Assembly (NCBI GenBank): GCA_945952425.1
Contig: CAMFIX010000010.1
Coordinates: 1 to 21,537 of the forward strand
DNA: 21,537 nucleotides
Direction of reading: 5' to 3'
Origin: an uncultured Pseudorhodobacter sp.
Lineage (GTDB): Bacteria > Pseudomonadota > Alphaproteobacteria > Rhodobacterales > Rhodobacteraceae
Position 1 is the stretch's first letter. The number at the start of each line of letters is the position of its first letter. Both the position numbers and the translations under genes were made by a program. Of the stretch, positions 21,483-21,537 are shown in pieces. The notes under the pieces were generated by a model, which did not search any database, had not been told where the DNA came from, and saw only the letters and a program-made list of their open reading frames with translations.

Positions 21483-21537
21483 GTAAGCGTCCGGCCTGAC
21501 CGCCCTGCCGCGAGGTGAGAGAGGCGGATAGTGTCCA

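Overview
The window is a GC-rich stretch of alphaproteobacterial chromosome. It most probably comes from the order Rhodobacterales (Rhodobacter/Paracoccus relatives). The evidence is a petABC (fbcFBC) cytochrome bc1 operon of Rhodobacter type, a ribosomal protein L36 without a zinc-ligand set, the HU sequence, a GT14-type glycosyltransferase with a long C-terminal extension, and two families of short intergenic repeats of a kind I associate with this group. I see no phage, transposase, CRISPR array or plasmid functions. Most genes are ordinary housekeeping genes.

Layout. 1-2.7 kb: a GNAT acetyltransferase overlapping a TSUP-family membrane transporter on the + strand; converging on them, an N-formylglutamate amidohydrolase and a small STAS-like protein. 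2.66-3.1 kb: a promoter, tRNA-Val(GAC), rpmJ and a terminator, followed by a first cluster of 26-bp palindromic repeats. 3.3-4.5 kb: a PaiB-like FMN-binding protein overlapping a glutathione S-transferase. 4.7-7.5 kb: petA-petB-petC (Rieske protein, cytochrome b, cytochrome c1) with a strong terminator. 7.55-10.85 kb (- strand): thiB-thiP-thiQ, a thiamine/TPP importer with its own promoter, a TPP riboswitch and a visible Shine-Dalgarno-sequestering hairpin. 10.9-12 kb: aroC, then a second cluster of the 26-bp repeats. 12.2-13.55 kb: a WYL-type regulator divergent from a second glutathione S-transferase, with a tandem TGACAGGA box between them. 13.6-16.3 kb (- strand): a small methyltransferase, AMP nucleosidase (amn) and HU. 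16.4-18.4 kb (+): an NAD-binding epimerase-like protein and a TerC-family membrane protein with a TTG start and a structured leader. 18.5-21.4 kb: a GT14-like glycosyltransferase followed at 3 bp by a HIT protein on the - strand, divergent from a sulfotransferase.

How the genes work together. The clear units are the bc1 complex, the riboswitch-controlled thiamine importer, the regulator/GST pair, and the divergent glycosyltransferase/sulfotransferase pair. The last could make and sulfate a branched surface glycan.

The items most worth a second look are the two intergenic repeat families, the glycosyltransferase/sulfotransferase locus with its uncharacterised C-terminal half, the terC leader RNA, and the expression platform of the thi riboswitch. 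I found no convincing previously undescribed multi-gene system.
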